Shown here piece by piece: positions 37,577 through 44,950 of a DNA stretch of 64,000 nucleotides. A program made the position numbers and the translations under genes. Origin of the DNA: JBFLYZ01 sp040756415 (GTDB lineage: Bacteria; Bacteroidota; Bacteroidia; JADZBD01); contig JBFLYZ010000013.1 in the NCBI GenBank assembly GCA_040756415.1, forward strand, positions 5,122 through 69,121, given 5' to 3'. The notes under the pieces are model-generated. The model saw only the letters and a program-made list of their open reading frames with translations, was not told where the DNA came from and did no database searches. How positions within the stretch are numbered: the first letter of the stretch is position 1; the number at the start of each line of letters is the position of its first letter.

Positions 37577-38437
37577 TTAATGAATAATTATCTTTTTGAT
37601 CCATGTGTTCTCTCTGTCGCGAAGCTGTACCAGGTAAAGGCCGGCCGGTTGCGCTGAAATATCGATCAGTGTTCCGCTGAGGTAATTCGCCAGGCTTGCG
37701 ATCTCGCGGCCCTGTATATCCGTTATGGTCACATCCGCGCTCCCGGTGACGGAACCGATGCTGAACACCCCGTCCTGCTCGGTCATGAAAATGGCCGGCT
37801 CTTCATTTGCCTCGTTTGTGCCGGTGATGGCGCTTCCGGTGATAAGAATATTATCGATGGCGAAGGAGGGATTGGTGCCATACCCCGAGCTGGTGAAGCC
37901 GAAGCGCAGCCTTAGGTTGGACTGGTTGAGGAGGCCCGGTTCCTGGGCGGAAGTAATGATCTGGGTGGTCCATGCGGGCTGCCCGTTGTATTGGGTGATG
38001 GGATTGGTCATGAGGGTCCAGGTTGAACCGCCATCGGTGCTGTATTCGATAAACCCGAAGCTGGAAAGCACCGGGCCCGTCTGTCCCTGGCAGAGCCAGT
38101 CGAACTGTATGTTCACCTGCGGCTGGCCCACGGTGCTGAAGCCACTGGTCATGGTCGAATACACCGTTTCGCCCGATCCCATGCCCAGTATCACGTAGGT
38201 AGCGCAATAGTCGGCATTCAGGTCATCGTACACGTGCATGTAATTGCCTCCTCCCTGGTCGGCCGTGGGATAGGTGCAGTTGTACACGTTATTGACGGTC
38301 CAGAAATTAAAGGCATTGCCCTGCCCCAGTTGCCAGCCAGCGCTGCCGCCCGTGAAGTCATTCTGGTACAGGGTGGTTTGAGCGGGAATTGAAAGGCTAA
38401 GGAATAATGCGGAGATGAAGAGTAGATTTCTTTTCAT
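37577..38437 (-). CDS. Secreted protein with T9SS type A sorting domain
   Basis: 286 aa from ATG 38437. Signal peptide KRNLLFISALFLSLSIPAQ. Residues about 20-200 form a jelly-roll-like domain (YQNDFTGGSAGWQLGQ, DYCATYVILGMGSG, IQFDWLCQGQTG, FIEYSTDGGSTWTLM, RFGFTSSGYGTNPSFAIDNI), the pattern of MAM/laminin-G-like or carbohydrate-binding modules in Bacteroidota secreted proteins. The C-terminus (VFSIGSVTGSADVTITDIQG, PAGLYLVQLRD, WIKKIIIH) is a type A sorting domain. No enzyme motif seen. A -7 box TATCTTTG lies 18 bp upstream. Confidence 0.85.
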   Translation of the reverse strand: MKRNLLFISALFLSLSIPAQTTLYQNDFTGGSAGWQLGQGNAFNFWTVNNVYNCTYPTADQGGGNYMHVYDDLNADYCATYVILGMGSGETVYSTMTSGFSTVGQPQVNIQFDWLCQGQTGPVLSSFGFIEYSTDGGSTWTLMTNPITQYNGQPAWTTQIITSAQEPGLLNQSNLRLRFGFTSSGYGTNPSFAIDNILITGSAITGTNEANEEPAIFMTEQDGVFSIGSVTGSADVTITDIQGREIASLANYLSGTLIDISAQPAGLYLVQLRDRENTWIKKIIIH

Positions 38438-38454
38438 AGGGTGTGATTTAAAAA

Positions 38455-38462
38455 CAAAGATA
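38455..38462 (-). promoter_or_regulatory. -7 box TATCTTTG for the type A secreted protein operon
   Basis: Exact TANNTTTG match on the minus strand, 17 nt before the ATG at 38437. It lies just after the stop of the small lipoprotein ORF, separating the two transcription units. No TTG at 17 nt upstream. Confidence 0.4.
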
Positions 38463-38474
38463 AGAAAACTCGGG

Positions 38475-38594
38475 TCATCGGGCAGGGGATGTCCTGTGGC
38501 AGGCATCAGGACTGCCTTGGGTTTGCGAAGCAGGCCGGGAAGACGGAGTACAGGCCAGCAGCAACACAAACAATATGGGAAAATACCGGTTCAT
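38475..38594 (-). CDS. Small 39-aa putative lipoprotein, coupled to the cupin gene
   Basis: The ATG at 38594 overlaps the cupin stop as ATGA. The frame reads MNRYFPILFVLLLACTPSSR and continues to a stop at 38475. Residues 5-14 are a hydrophobic signal and LLAC is a good lipobox, giving a mature lipopeptide of about 25 residues. There is no recognisable domain. The perfect lipobox and the coupling are the evidence; its short length leaves room for chance. Confidence 0.55.
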   Translation of the reverse strand: MNRYFPILFVLLLACTPSSRPASQTQGSPDACHRTSPAR

Positions 38595-38950
38595 ATCCTA
38601 TCCGGTTTTTCCCTGGTCAGTTCATTTTGTTCATTACCGGTATTGATCGTACCTGCCGGTTCGAAAAGCATGACAGACACTTCGTTCTCCGCCACGGGCC
38701 TGTGCTCTACACCGCGGGGCACGATGAGGAATTCGTTCTTTTTCAGCTTAACGGTTTTGTCGCGGAACTGCATGTCGAACTCGCCTTCGAGCACGTAGAA
38801 CAATTCATCCTCGTGGTCGTGCTTGTGCCAGACAAACTCGCCTTTGAACTTCACGAGCTTTACCTGCTGCCCGTTGAGCTCGCCCGCAATGCGCGGGTTC
38901 CAGTGGTCGGAGAAGAGTGACAGTTTCTCGGCTATATTGACCTTTTCCAT
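38591..38950 (-). CDS. Cupin domain protein
   Basis: 119 aa, single cupin barrel. Metal-binding motif 1 is present as HKHDHEDELFYVLEGEFDM (two His, one Glu pattern) and motif 2 as PRGVEHRPVAENEV. Small cupins of this kind bind a divalent metal and may be isomerases, dioxygenases or ligand sensors; the substrate cannot be inferred. It starts 2 bp after the stop of the SRPBCC gene and overlaps the small lipoprotein ORF by 4 bp, so the three are co-translated. Confidence 0.88.
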   Translation of the reverse strand: MEKVNIAEKLSLFSDHWNPRIAGELNGQQVKLVKFKGEFVWHKHDHEDELFYVLEGEFDMQFRDKTVKLKKNEFLIVPRGVEHRPVAENEVSVMLFEPAGTINTGNEQNELTREKPDRI

Positions 38951-38952
38951 GC

Positions 38953-39414
38953 TTAGCTTTTCTCTGAAAGTTCCTTTACGATCTGCAGGGCTTTGGGAAA
39001 TACCTCGCTGAAATATTTCCTGTGCTCATCCGTAACATCTATATCCACGGTCAGCGCGGTGCCCGCGTCCTTTTCTCTTAGCGTATAGTTCTCCATGGCT
39101 CCCGACCATTTTTTGCTCTCCTCACCGAGCGGCTGCTCCTTTCCTTCTTTTATCACACCCAGGTGTTTGAAGGACATGAGTTCAGGCCTCAGGCTTTTGG
39201 CGATGGTGCTGTACATGCCGTCACCGCTGGGTGAGAGAAAATGCACTTTGCTGCCTTCCTTCCAGTCGCTTACGGCATAGGAACCTTCGCTGAATACGCG
39301 GGTCCACTGGCGGTAGCTATTGTCGTTCCACAAGACATCCCAGACTTTTTCGCGGGGGGCTTTGATCTGGATGGCAAAGCTGAGCCTGTTTATGTTTGGT
39401 AATTTGATGAACAA
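38953..39414 (-). CDS. SRPBCC (START/AHSA1-like) family protein, start codon uncertain
   Basis: About 146-153 aa. The family pattern is clear: FAIQIKAPREKVWDVLWNDN, QWTRVFSEGS, FLSPSGDGMYSTI and the C-terminal amphipathic helix YFSEVFPKALQIVKELS. SRPBCC proteins form a helix-grip pocket for hydrophobic ligands. No ATG exists near the family-typical start: the frame has a TTG at 39414, but this is the last TTG of a perfect -7 box TAGCTTTG (39412-39419), and an ATA at 39393 sits exactly where an ATG (xNRLSFAIQI) would be expected. Either a rare start codon or a mutated start. The gene is followed 2 bp later by the cupin gene. Confidence 0.75.
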   Translation of the reverse strand: MFIKLPNINRLSFAIQIKAPREKVWDVLWNDNSYRQWTRVFSEGSYAVSDWKEGSKVHFLSPSGDGMYSTIAKSLRPELMSFKHLGVIKEGKEQPLGEESKKWSGAMENYTLREKDAGTALTVDIDVTDEHRKYFSEVFPKALQIVKELSEKS

Positions 39415-39457
39415 AGCTACTAAACGCGAAGCAGATTCACGCGAATCCGATGGAGAT

Positions 39458-39916
39458 TTAGTTTTCTGCCAGCGATTTTATATTGGAAAGGATCTTCGCC
39501 TGTATCCTACCCATCATTTTTTTCATCATCAGGGCATTCATGATCTTAGCCATAAGGGTAACAGGTTGATAGTACGATTCGTTTATTATTTTTGTTTTAT
39601 CGTTCCCGATTTTTTCCAGATAGAAGCAAAATCGCGTACCGCTGAGCATTTTTTTCATTCCCATGGTATCATTTTCAATGGTCCAAACGGTTTTCTGTCC
39701 AGGAACAAGCTCAATGAGCTTTTCGGTCATAATCCCTTTTTTCCCGTTGTTGCTCATCTCACAGGTTCGCGTTGCGCCCTGCTGGTCCATGCTGCCTTTT
39801 GCTGAAATTACTCCCGGGTTAACCTTGTGAAGTAAATTAATGTCCGTAATGATGGCCCAAACCTTGCTTACCGGGGCATTGATCAGGGTTTCATTTCTTG
39901 CTTGTAGTTTGCTCAT
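39458..39916 (-). CDS. SRPBCC family protein under divergent HxlR control
   Basis: 152 aa. Pattern of SRPBCC ligand-binding proteins: NETLINAPVSKVWAIITDIN at the N-terminus, KTVWTIENDTMGMKKMLSGT in the middle and a long C-terminal helix. Related to the neighbouring SRPBCC gene but clearly a different paralogue. It is divergent from the HxlR-type regulator and shares with it a palindrome that overlaps both promoters, so it is very likely a direct target of that regulator. Ligand unknown. Confidence 0.82.
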   Translation of the reverse strand: MSKLQARNETLINAPVSKVWAIITDINLLHKVNPGVISAKGSMDQQGATRTCEMSNNGKKGIMTEKLIELVPGQKTVWTIENDTMGMKKMLSGTRFCFYLEKIGNDKTKIINESYYQPVTLMAKIMNALMMKKMMGRIQAKILSNIKSLAEN

Positions 39917-39942
39917 GATACGTTGATTTCGGGTTAGTTGTG

Positions 39943-39972
39943 CAAAGGTATAACATTACTTGTATTTTGCAA
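39943..39972 (-). promoter_or_regulatory. Promoter TTG-N19-TACCTTTG of the SRPBCC gene
   Basis: On the minus strand TTG (39972-39970) is followed after 19 nt by TACCTTTG (39950-39943), a full -7 match. Its TTG is the inner end of one arm of the palindrome 39949-39983. Confidence 0.6.
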
Positions 39973-39983
39973 GTAATATTATA
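39949..39983. promoter_or_regulatory. Palindromic operator shared by divergent SRPBCC and HxlR promoters
   Basis: Arms TATAACATTACTTG (39949-39962) and CAAGTAATATTATA (39970-39983) are inverted copies with one mismatch over 14 bp, separated by 7 nt. The core TTACTT...AAGTAA resembles the TACT...AGTA dyads bound by HxlR/DUF24 regulators such as YodB, though with a longer spacer. Both TTG elements lie within it and it touches both -7 boxes, so one bound dimer would cover both promoters. Confidence 0.7.
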
Positions 39984-39989
39984 TCTTTG
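39960..39989 (+). promoter_or_regulatory. Promoter TTG-N19-TATCTTTG of the HxlR gene
   Basis: TTG (39960-39962), 19-nt spacer, TATCTTTG (39982-39989), a full -7 match. It mirrors the minus-strand promoter. The GTG start at 39994 is only 4 nt beyond the box, so the mRNA is probably leaderless. Confidence 0.6.
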
Positions 39990-39993
39990 CTGT

Positions 39994-40419
39994 GTGAAGA
40001 AAAAAAAGATCAGGAAGAGGTCTTTATGCCCCATAAGCTCTGCCTTGGATATTTTTGGAGACAAATGGTCCCTGCTCGTTTTGCGGGATATCATGTTCGA
40101 CAATAAAAGTACGTATGGGGATTTCCTGCGCTCGGATGAGAATATCGCTACGAACATCCTTGCCGACAGGCTGTTGATGCTGGAATGCGCTGGGATGATC
40201 GTCAAGGAAAGGCACCCGGAAAACGGAACAAAGTTCCTTTATAAGCCTACGCAGAAAGCGATTGACCTGTTGCCAGCCCTTTTGGAGCTCATTGTGTGGA
40301 GCGATAAGCATGAGCGGATATCCGTCCGCGCCAGAGAATTTGCCAGACAGATCAGGAAGGACAGGGAATCAATCATCAGGCAGATGTCTGCTTACCTGAA
40401 AAGCATTTCTGAAAAGTAG
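39994..40419 (+). CDS. HxlR family winged-helix transcriptional regulator
   Basis: 141 aa from GTG 39994; an ATG at 39940 is in frame but lies upstream of the promoter and would encode the operator, so it is rejected. The HxlR/DUF24 signature is clear: CPISSALDIFGDKWSLLVLR, STYGDFLRSDENIATNILADRL and LYKPTQKAIDLLPALLELIVW. The Cys in SLCPISSAL corresponds to the single conserved N-terminal cysteine used for redox or electrophile sensing in several members. It is probably autoregulated through the palindrome at 39949-39983 and controls the divergent SRPBCC gene. Confidence 0.92.
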   Translation: MKKKKIRKRSLCPISSALDIFGDKWSLLVLRDIMFDNKSTYGDFLRSDENIATNILADRLLMLECAGMIVKERHPENGTKFLYKPTQKAIDLLPALLELIVWSDKHERISVRAREFARQIRKDRESIIRQMSAYLKSISEK

Positions 40420-40522
40420 CCGCGGCCAAACCGAAGATTGCTGAAGGGCGCCCGCCCGCTTTGCCGAAATCCGTAGGGGATGCAGGATATACGTAAAGAT
40501 AAATTGCTTCCGTTGAAGGATT

Positions 40523-41908
40523 TCACACCTTCACCTCTTTCCATTTTCCCTTCCGGAAATAATACCAGGCGAAGAGGGCGATGAGGCTCTCGGCAACGGG
40601 AATGGCGATGAAGGCGCCAACAGCCCCTTCATCAAGCCCCTTGGCGATGAAATAGGCCAGGGGGATCTGGATCAGCCAGAAGCATACGAAGTTGATAATA
40701 GTAGGCGTGCGCGTGTCGCCCGCTCCGTTCAGGGCCTGGGTCATCACCATGCCTATACCGTAGAAAATGAATCCCGATCCGATGATCTGCAGGGCCTGTG
40801 CGCCATAGGCCACTACTTCCTCTTTCTGGGAAAAGATGCGCACGATGGGCTCGGCAAGGAAGATGAAGGTCAGCATTACCAGGCTCATGAAGATGACGTT
40901 GTATTTTACGGTAAGAAAAACGCTTTGCTGTGCCCGCTCGGGGTTCTTCGCGCCCAGGTTCTGTCCTACCAGGGTGGCAGCCGCATTGCTCAGTCCCCAG
41001 GCCGGAAGGATGAAGAAGACCAGGTTGCGGAAGGCGATCTGGTAGCCGGCTGAAGCATCCGTGCCTCCCGTTTCGGCCACCAGGCGGGTGAGGAAGATCC
41101 AGCTTCCGCTGGCGATGATGAACTGGAAAGTAGCGGGCCAGGCGATACCGACCAGCGAACGCACCAGGGCCTTGTTGTAATTGAAATGCGACAGGCGAAT
41201 GCTGAGGGCACCGCTGCCCTTGAACAGATGATAGCATTGATACAGCACGCCTGAGCTGCGGCCTATGACCGTGGCGATGGCAGCGCCTTTCAGCCCGAAG
41301 AAATGGATCAGGACAGGGCAGAGAACGATGTTCACCCCGCTGGCCAGCCAGAGGCTTTTCATGGCCATTGCGGCATCGCCCGCCCCGCGGAAGATCCCGT
41401 TGATGAGAAAGAGCAGGATGATGGACAGGCATCCGCCCATCATGATGCGGGTGAAGACCGCGCCTTCTCTCACTACTTCCTCGCTGGCGCCCATCAGCCG
41501 GAGTATGTCGGCCGCAAAGATCATCCCCGGTATGCTGATCACTACGGTAACGATCAGGGCCACGATCAGGGATTGCGCACCGGCATGCGCGGCCGCTTCG
41601 GGATCTTTTTCCCCTATCCTGCGCGCCACGATGGCCGTTACGCCCGTGCTGAGGCCTATGGCGATGGAATAAACGATGGTCAGCACCGATTCGGTCAGGC
41701 CCACGGTGGCGATGGCGTTCTCACCCAGCTTACCCACGAAGAACATGTCTACCACCGCGAACACGCTTTCCAGGCAAAGCTCCAGCATCATGGGAATGGC
41801 AAGCAGAAAAACTGCCCGCGGCATGCTGCCCTGGGTATAATCCACGTTTCCGCCCCTGAGCGACTGGCGGACGAGAGAAAAGGCGGTTCTTATTTTGCTT
41901 GGGGCCAT
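40523..41908 (-). CDS. MATE family efflux transporter
   Basis: 461 aa from ATG 41908 (MAPSKIRTAFSLVRQ); a longer start at 41974 is rejected as atypical. Twelve predicted helices in two six-helix bundles, each with MATE signatures: PRAVFLLAIPMMLELCLESVF and VDMFFVGKLGENAIATVGL in the N-lobe, SLVGIAWPATFQFIIASGSW and NLGAKNPERAQQSVFLTVK in the C-lobe. MATE proteins export drugs or metabolites in exchange for Na+ or H+. The substrate is not predictable. Upstream, 41909-42069 has no recognised site; downstream the gene is convergent with the HxlR gene. Confidence 0.93.
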   Translation of the reverse strand: MAPSKIRTAFSLVRQSLRGGNVDYTQGSMPRAVFLLAIPMMLELCLESVFAVVDMFFVGKLGENAIATVGLTESVLTIVYSIAIGLSTGVTAIVARRIGEKDPEAAAHAGAQSLIVALIVTVVISIPGMIFAADILRLMGASEEVVREGAVFTRIMMGGCLSIILLFLINGIFRGAGDAAMAMKSLWLASGVNIVLCPVLIHFFGLKGAAIATVIGRSSGVLYQCYHLFKGSGALSIRLSHFNYNKALVRSLVGIAWPATFQFIIASGSWIFLTRLVAETGGTDASAGYQIAFRNLVFFILPAWGLSNAAATLVGQNLGAKNPERAQQSVFLTVKYNVIFMSLVMLTFIFLAEPIVRIFSQKEEVVAYGAQALQIIGSGFIFYGIGMVMTQALNGAGDTRTPTIINFVCFWLIQIPLAYFIAKGLDEGAVGAFIAIPVAESLIALFAWYYFRKGKWKEVKV

Positions 41909-42069
41909 TTTGAGAAACGGGGGGCGAAAATACAGTTTTTTTCGGCCCGTCAGGTTCTTTAAAGGAGCCCCCACCGGGTTGTCAACCTTCTTGTTAAAAG
42001 GGTAGCGGTTATCTGGATTTTATGGAATCGATTGTTGAGGCTGACGAGTGAAAGAGAAATGGAGATGGA

Positions 42070-42414
42070 TCATACCATCGTGCGGTTGCAATACGTGTCC
42101 TTTTCAAATTCCCGTATATTCATGGAAATGACCGGGACTTCGGGGAACATATCTTTGAGCTTCATAACGATCTGCCTGGAGAGATAAGCTTTCTGCTCGG
42201 TGGTGCGGCCTTCCATGATATTGCCGAACACATGAATGAAATCAGCGCTGGTGTTTCCTACGTTGTAATGAACGTAGGGGCGTATCCTCACTTTGATATC
42301 CCCCGGTTTGAAAAGGCCGGTGGCGTCAGCGGTATCGTGAACTTCTTTCAGTATTTTTTCGGACGAATACCGCGTGAGCAGGGCTTCGGGACAGTCGATG
42401 ATGAAATGAGGCAT
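42070..42414 (-). CDS. 5-carboxymethyl-2-hydroxymuconate isomerase-family (tautomerase-fold) protein
   Basis: 114 aa beginning MPHFIIDCPE. The N-terminal Pro-1 after Met removal is the catalytic base of the tautomerase superfamily, and the length and MPHF start match CHMI (HpaF-type) rather than the about 60-aa 4-oxalocrotonate tautomerases. Other matching segments: DIKVRIRPYVHYNVG, DFIHVFGNIMEGRTTEQKAY. CHMI acts in homoprotocatechuate degradation, but none of the other genes of that route is present here, so its true substrate is uncertain. It lies alone upstream of the bat operon end. Confidence 0.85.
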   Translation of the reverse strand: MPHFIIDCPEALLTRYSSEKILKEVHDTADATGLFKPGDIKVRIRPYVHYNVGNTSADFIHVFGNIMEGRTTEQKAYLSRQIVMKLKDMFPEVPVISMNIREFEKDTYCNRTMV

Positions 42415-42538
42415 GGCTTTATTTTTTGTTTTTTAGGTATTCAGCTTCAACCTGAACCGTATTATACGCCTGATTGGCTTAAGGGAATTGAGCCGGGCCC
42501 TTTCCGCAATTCGGGTTATGCTCGGCATTTTGTTCCTA

Positions 42539-44266
42539 TCAGCCTAGTCTTTCCAGTTCCAGCACCAGCTCTCTTGCAAGGGCCATCATTCTCTTGTCCG
42601 AATCGTGTGCGGGTAAATGGGCGTACTTGGCCATTTCGCAGGTGTCGAGGATGTGAATGAGCTCGTCTGTCCTTTCCTTCGGGAATTTCCTGCTTTCCAG
42701 GGCCTCGCGAATGTTCTCCCGGCTGATCTCCGCTTTCTCTATGTTCAGTTTGCCGCTCAGGTAGTTATAAAAACCTTTAAGCAGGGCATCATAGAACTTC
42801 ATGTTTTGCCCCTGCATCAGGTATTCTGCGGCCAGTTCGAGAAAACCGGTACCGGTCTTTTTTCTTTGCGGAGGGGACGCAGCATGAACGGCCTGTTCGT
42901 GATGCCCTAGCTGTGGAGAAGGCTGTGGCGGTTCGGGCGCTGGAGGTGCCGGTTTCCTTTTGCGCACGGCAAGGAAGATGATCAGCGCGAGTAAAGGGAG
43001 CCCGATTACGAAATAGATGCCGGGCGAGCTCCACACGCTTCCGCCATTTTCAGGCCCCGAAGCCGTGTTGCCGTCCTCATCGCTGGCGGCCCCTTCGCCT
43101 GCGATGACCTGTATCTCTGGCGCGGTAAAAGTGACGTAATCCTTCTTTTTTATGTCGAAATAGGAGAACGGTTCGGGCCTGATGGTGTAGTTGCCCTTCT
43201 TGCGCGGGATGAGCACGTATTCGAAGGATTTGCTGCCGCTGATGCCTTCTGGAGTAAGGTAAAAATTGTCAACGCTCTTGGGAGGAAAGACCTCGATCTC
43301 CTGCGGAACGTCCAGCTTAGGCGCTGTGATGAGGTCGAAATTGCCGTTGCCCGATATCTTCAGGCTGATGGTGACGGCCTCGTTCGCTTTCAGCTCGGTC
43401 TTGTCAGCGCTCGATTCGATGGAAAAGATGCCGACATATTTATTGAAGTTCACCGGCTTGTTGCGCGGTGGCAGGACACGCACGAACAATTGCCCGGTTA
43501 CGCCTTTCAGGTCGTATTCGTATTCACCCAGGCGATTTCCTGAATTGTCAAATACCTTTACCCGGGCGTTCATGGCAGGCACTTCGATCTGCCCCGTTTT
43601 CTGCGGGTAGGCCAGCACCTCGCGCAGGATAACGGTATAGAACTGCCTGCCGTTGATCTCGTCCACCTCGTTCAGCCCTCTGCTCTCGTTCATCACCTTG
43701 GTCCAGAACCCATCATAGGCCGGGTAGTCCATTTTATCGAAGCTGATGATCTCGTTCTGCGAGTAGATCTTGTGCGTGATGAGTATGGGTTCGCCCTCGT
43801 AAACCGTGTCGCGGCTCAGGTTCGTAACGATGAACACGCTTTTGTTGATGCCCGTGATCACCTTTTTGCTGCCTTTGGAAATGCTGCCCGTGATGGATTC
43901 GGTAACCACGATATCGAAGGACTGGGTATAATAGGTTTTGCCTTTGACCGTGATGGAAGCCGGCCCGATAGAGAATACGCCTTCGCGGATGGGCGTCAGT
44001 ATATAGGAGAGCCGGGTAATGGTGGTCACTTTGTTGTTGACGATCTCCACGCTGGTGAACGTATTGGGTCCGGATATGATCCTGAACCCGGCAAACGAGG
44101 GTGTCTGGAAATCGGGCAGGTCGGTGTTCGATTCGTAAGTAACCACCAGCTCTTCGCCCACACCGAGCTGGGTACGGTCAACGCGGCCCTCGAACTTCAC
44201 TTTCTGCGCCAGCAGAATGCCGGGCAGGAGGGCAAAAAGAAAAAGCAGGTTACGCATGCTGTTCAT
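42539..44266 (-). CDS. batD: BatD family protein (Bacteroides aerotolerance operon)
   Basis: 575 aa. Signal peptide RNLLFLFALLPGILLA, large periplasmic beta-domain region (about 20-400; VKFEGRVDRTQLGVGEELVV, YILTPIREGVFSIGPASITV, YVLIPRKKGNYTIRPEPFSYF), one transmembrane helix (GIYFVIGLPLLALIIFLAV, about 430-448) and a cytosolic helical C-terminus (TGFLELAAEYLMQGQNMKFYDA). Bat proteins form a membrane complex with MoxR AAA+ ATPases linked to envelope stress and oxygen tolerance; the biochemical role is unresolved. It is the last gene of the operon, 3 bp after batC. Confidence 0.9.
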   Translation of the reverse strand: MNSMRNLLFLFALLPGILLAQKVKFEGRVDRTQLGVGEELVVTYESNTDLPDFQTPSFAGFRIISGPNTFTSVEIVNNKVTTITRLSYILTPIREGVFSIGPASITVKGKTYYTQSFDIVVTESITGSISKGSKKVITGINKSVFIVTNLSRDTVYEGEPILITHKIYSQNEIISFDKMDYPAYDGFWTKVMNESRGLNEVDEINGRQFYTVILREVLAYPQKTGQIEVPAMNARVKVFDNSGNRLGEYEYDLKGVTGQLFVRVLPPRNKPVNFNKYVGIFSIESSADKTELKANEAVTISLKISGNGNFDLITAPKLDVPQEIEVFPPKSVDNFYLTPEGISGSKSFEYVLIPRKKGNYTIRPEPFSYFDIKKKDYVTFTAPEIQVIAGEGAASDEDGNTASGPENGGSVWSSPGIYFVIGLPLLALIIFLAVRKRKPAPPAPEPPQPSPQLGHHEQAVHAASPPQRKKTGTGFLELAAEYLMQGQNMKFYDALLKGFYNYLSGKLNIEKAEISRENIREALESRKFPKERTDELIHILDTCEMAKYAHLPAHDSDKRMMALARELVLELERLG

Positions 44267-44269
44267 GGC

Positions 44270-44950
44270 TTACCAGTCTTTATCGCGGGAAGAGCCTCCG
44301 CTGCCTCCCTGGTTCTTTTTGATCTTCTCTTTGGTCTTTTTTTCCTCGTTGTTCAATGCATCAAGTATGCGCTGGGCGTCTTCCTTGCTCATGCCCTGTT
44401 GCTGCTGTTGCTGCTGATCCTGCTGCCCCTGGTTCTGCTGGTTCTGCCCCTGGTTCTGGTTTTGGTTCTGATTATTCTGTCCCTGCTGTTGCTGCTGCTG
44501 TTGCTGTTGTTGTTGCTGCTGCTGCTTCAGCTTTTTCTTGGCATAGGCCAGGTTGTAACGCGCGTCCTCATCATTGGGGTTGAGCTTCAGCGATCTCTTG
44601 TACGACTCTATGCTTTCCGCGTATTTGTTCTGTTTGAGATAACAGTTGCCCTCATTGTAATACGATCCGGAGCGCAGGAGGTCATCGTTACGGGTATCGT
44701 CACCCACCTGCTTGAAATACTGTGCAGCCTCCTCCACTTTATCCTGCTTGTACAGGGCATCGCCCAGGTTGAACCTGGCCTTCACCGAGCTGGAGTCGAT
44801 CTTGAGCCCCTGGCGGTACAGGGTATCGGCCATACGGTAGTCTTTCTTCTTATAATACGCGTTACCCTCCCTGAGGCTTTTGTGCAGGGTTTGCGATTGG
44901 GCCAGCAGGGCCCAAAGCAGAAAGGTCATGACTGCGATCTTTTTTTCCAT
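44270..44950 (-). CDS. batC: BatC-type TPR protein with polyglutamine tract
   Basis: 226 aa. Signal peptide (AVMTFLLWALLAQSQ), about three TPR units (NAYYKKKDYRMADTLYRQGL, ARFNLGDALYKQDKVEEAAQ, YYNEGNCYLKQNKYAESIES, NPNDEDARYNLAYAKKKL), then 14 consecutive glutamines and a longer Q/N-rich segment, then a charged tail. The TPR part fits the periplasmic scaffold role of BatC/BatE in the Bat complex. The glutamine tract is encoded by CAG/CAA codons (see repeat entry) and may vary in length. It overlaps the 3' end of batB by 25 bp. Confidence 0.88.
   Translation of the reverse strand: MEKKIAVMTFLLWALLAQSQTLHKSLREGNAYYKKKDYRMADTLYRQGLKIDSSSVKARFNLGDALYKQDKVEEAAQYFKQVGDDTRNDDLLRSGSYYNEGNCYLKQNKYAESIESYKRSLKLNPNDEDARYNLAYAKKKLKQQQQQQQQQQQQQQGQNNQNQNQNQGQNQQNQGQQDQQQQQQQGMSKEDAQRILDALNNEEKKTKEKIKKNQGGSGGSSRDKDW
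44483..44524 (-). repeat. CAG/CAA triplet repeat coding for 14 glutamines in batC
   Basis: 42 bp of uninterrupted CAG or CAA codons (plus-strand CTG/TTG), followed toward the 3' end by further Q/N-rich coding sequence including a seven-Gln run near 44400. Slippage at this tract would change length in steps of one codon without a frameshift. Confidence 0.9.

Noticed and set aside
42070..42414. Homoprotocatechuate degradation pathway from the CHMI-like gene
   Set aside because: No other gene of that pathway is present; a single tautomerase-fold gene is not enough.
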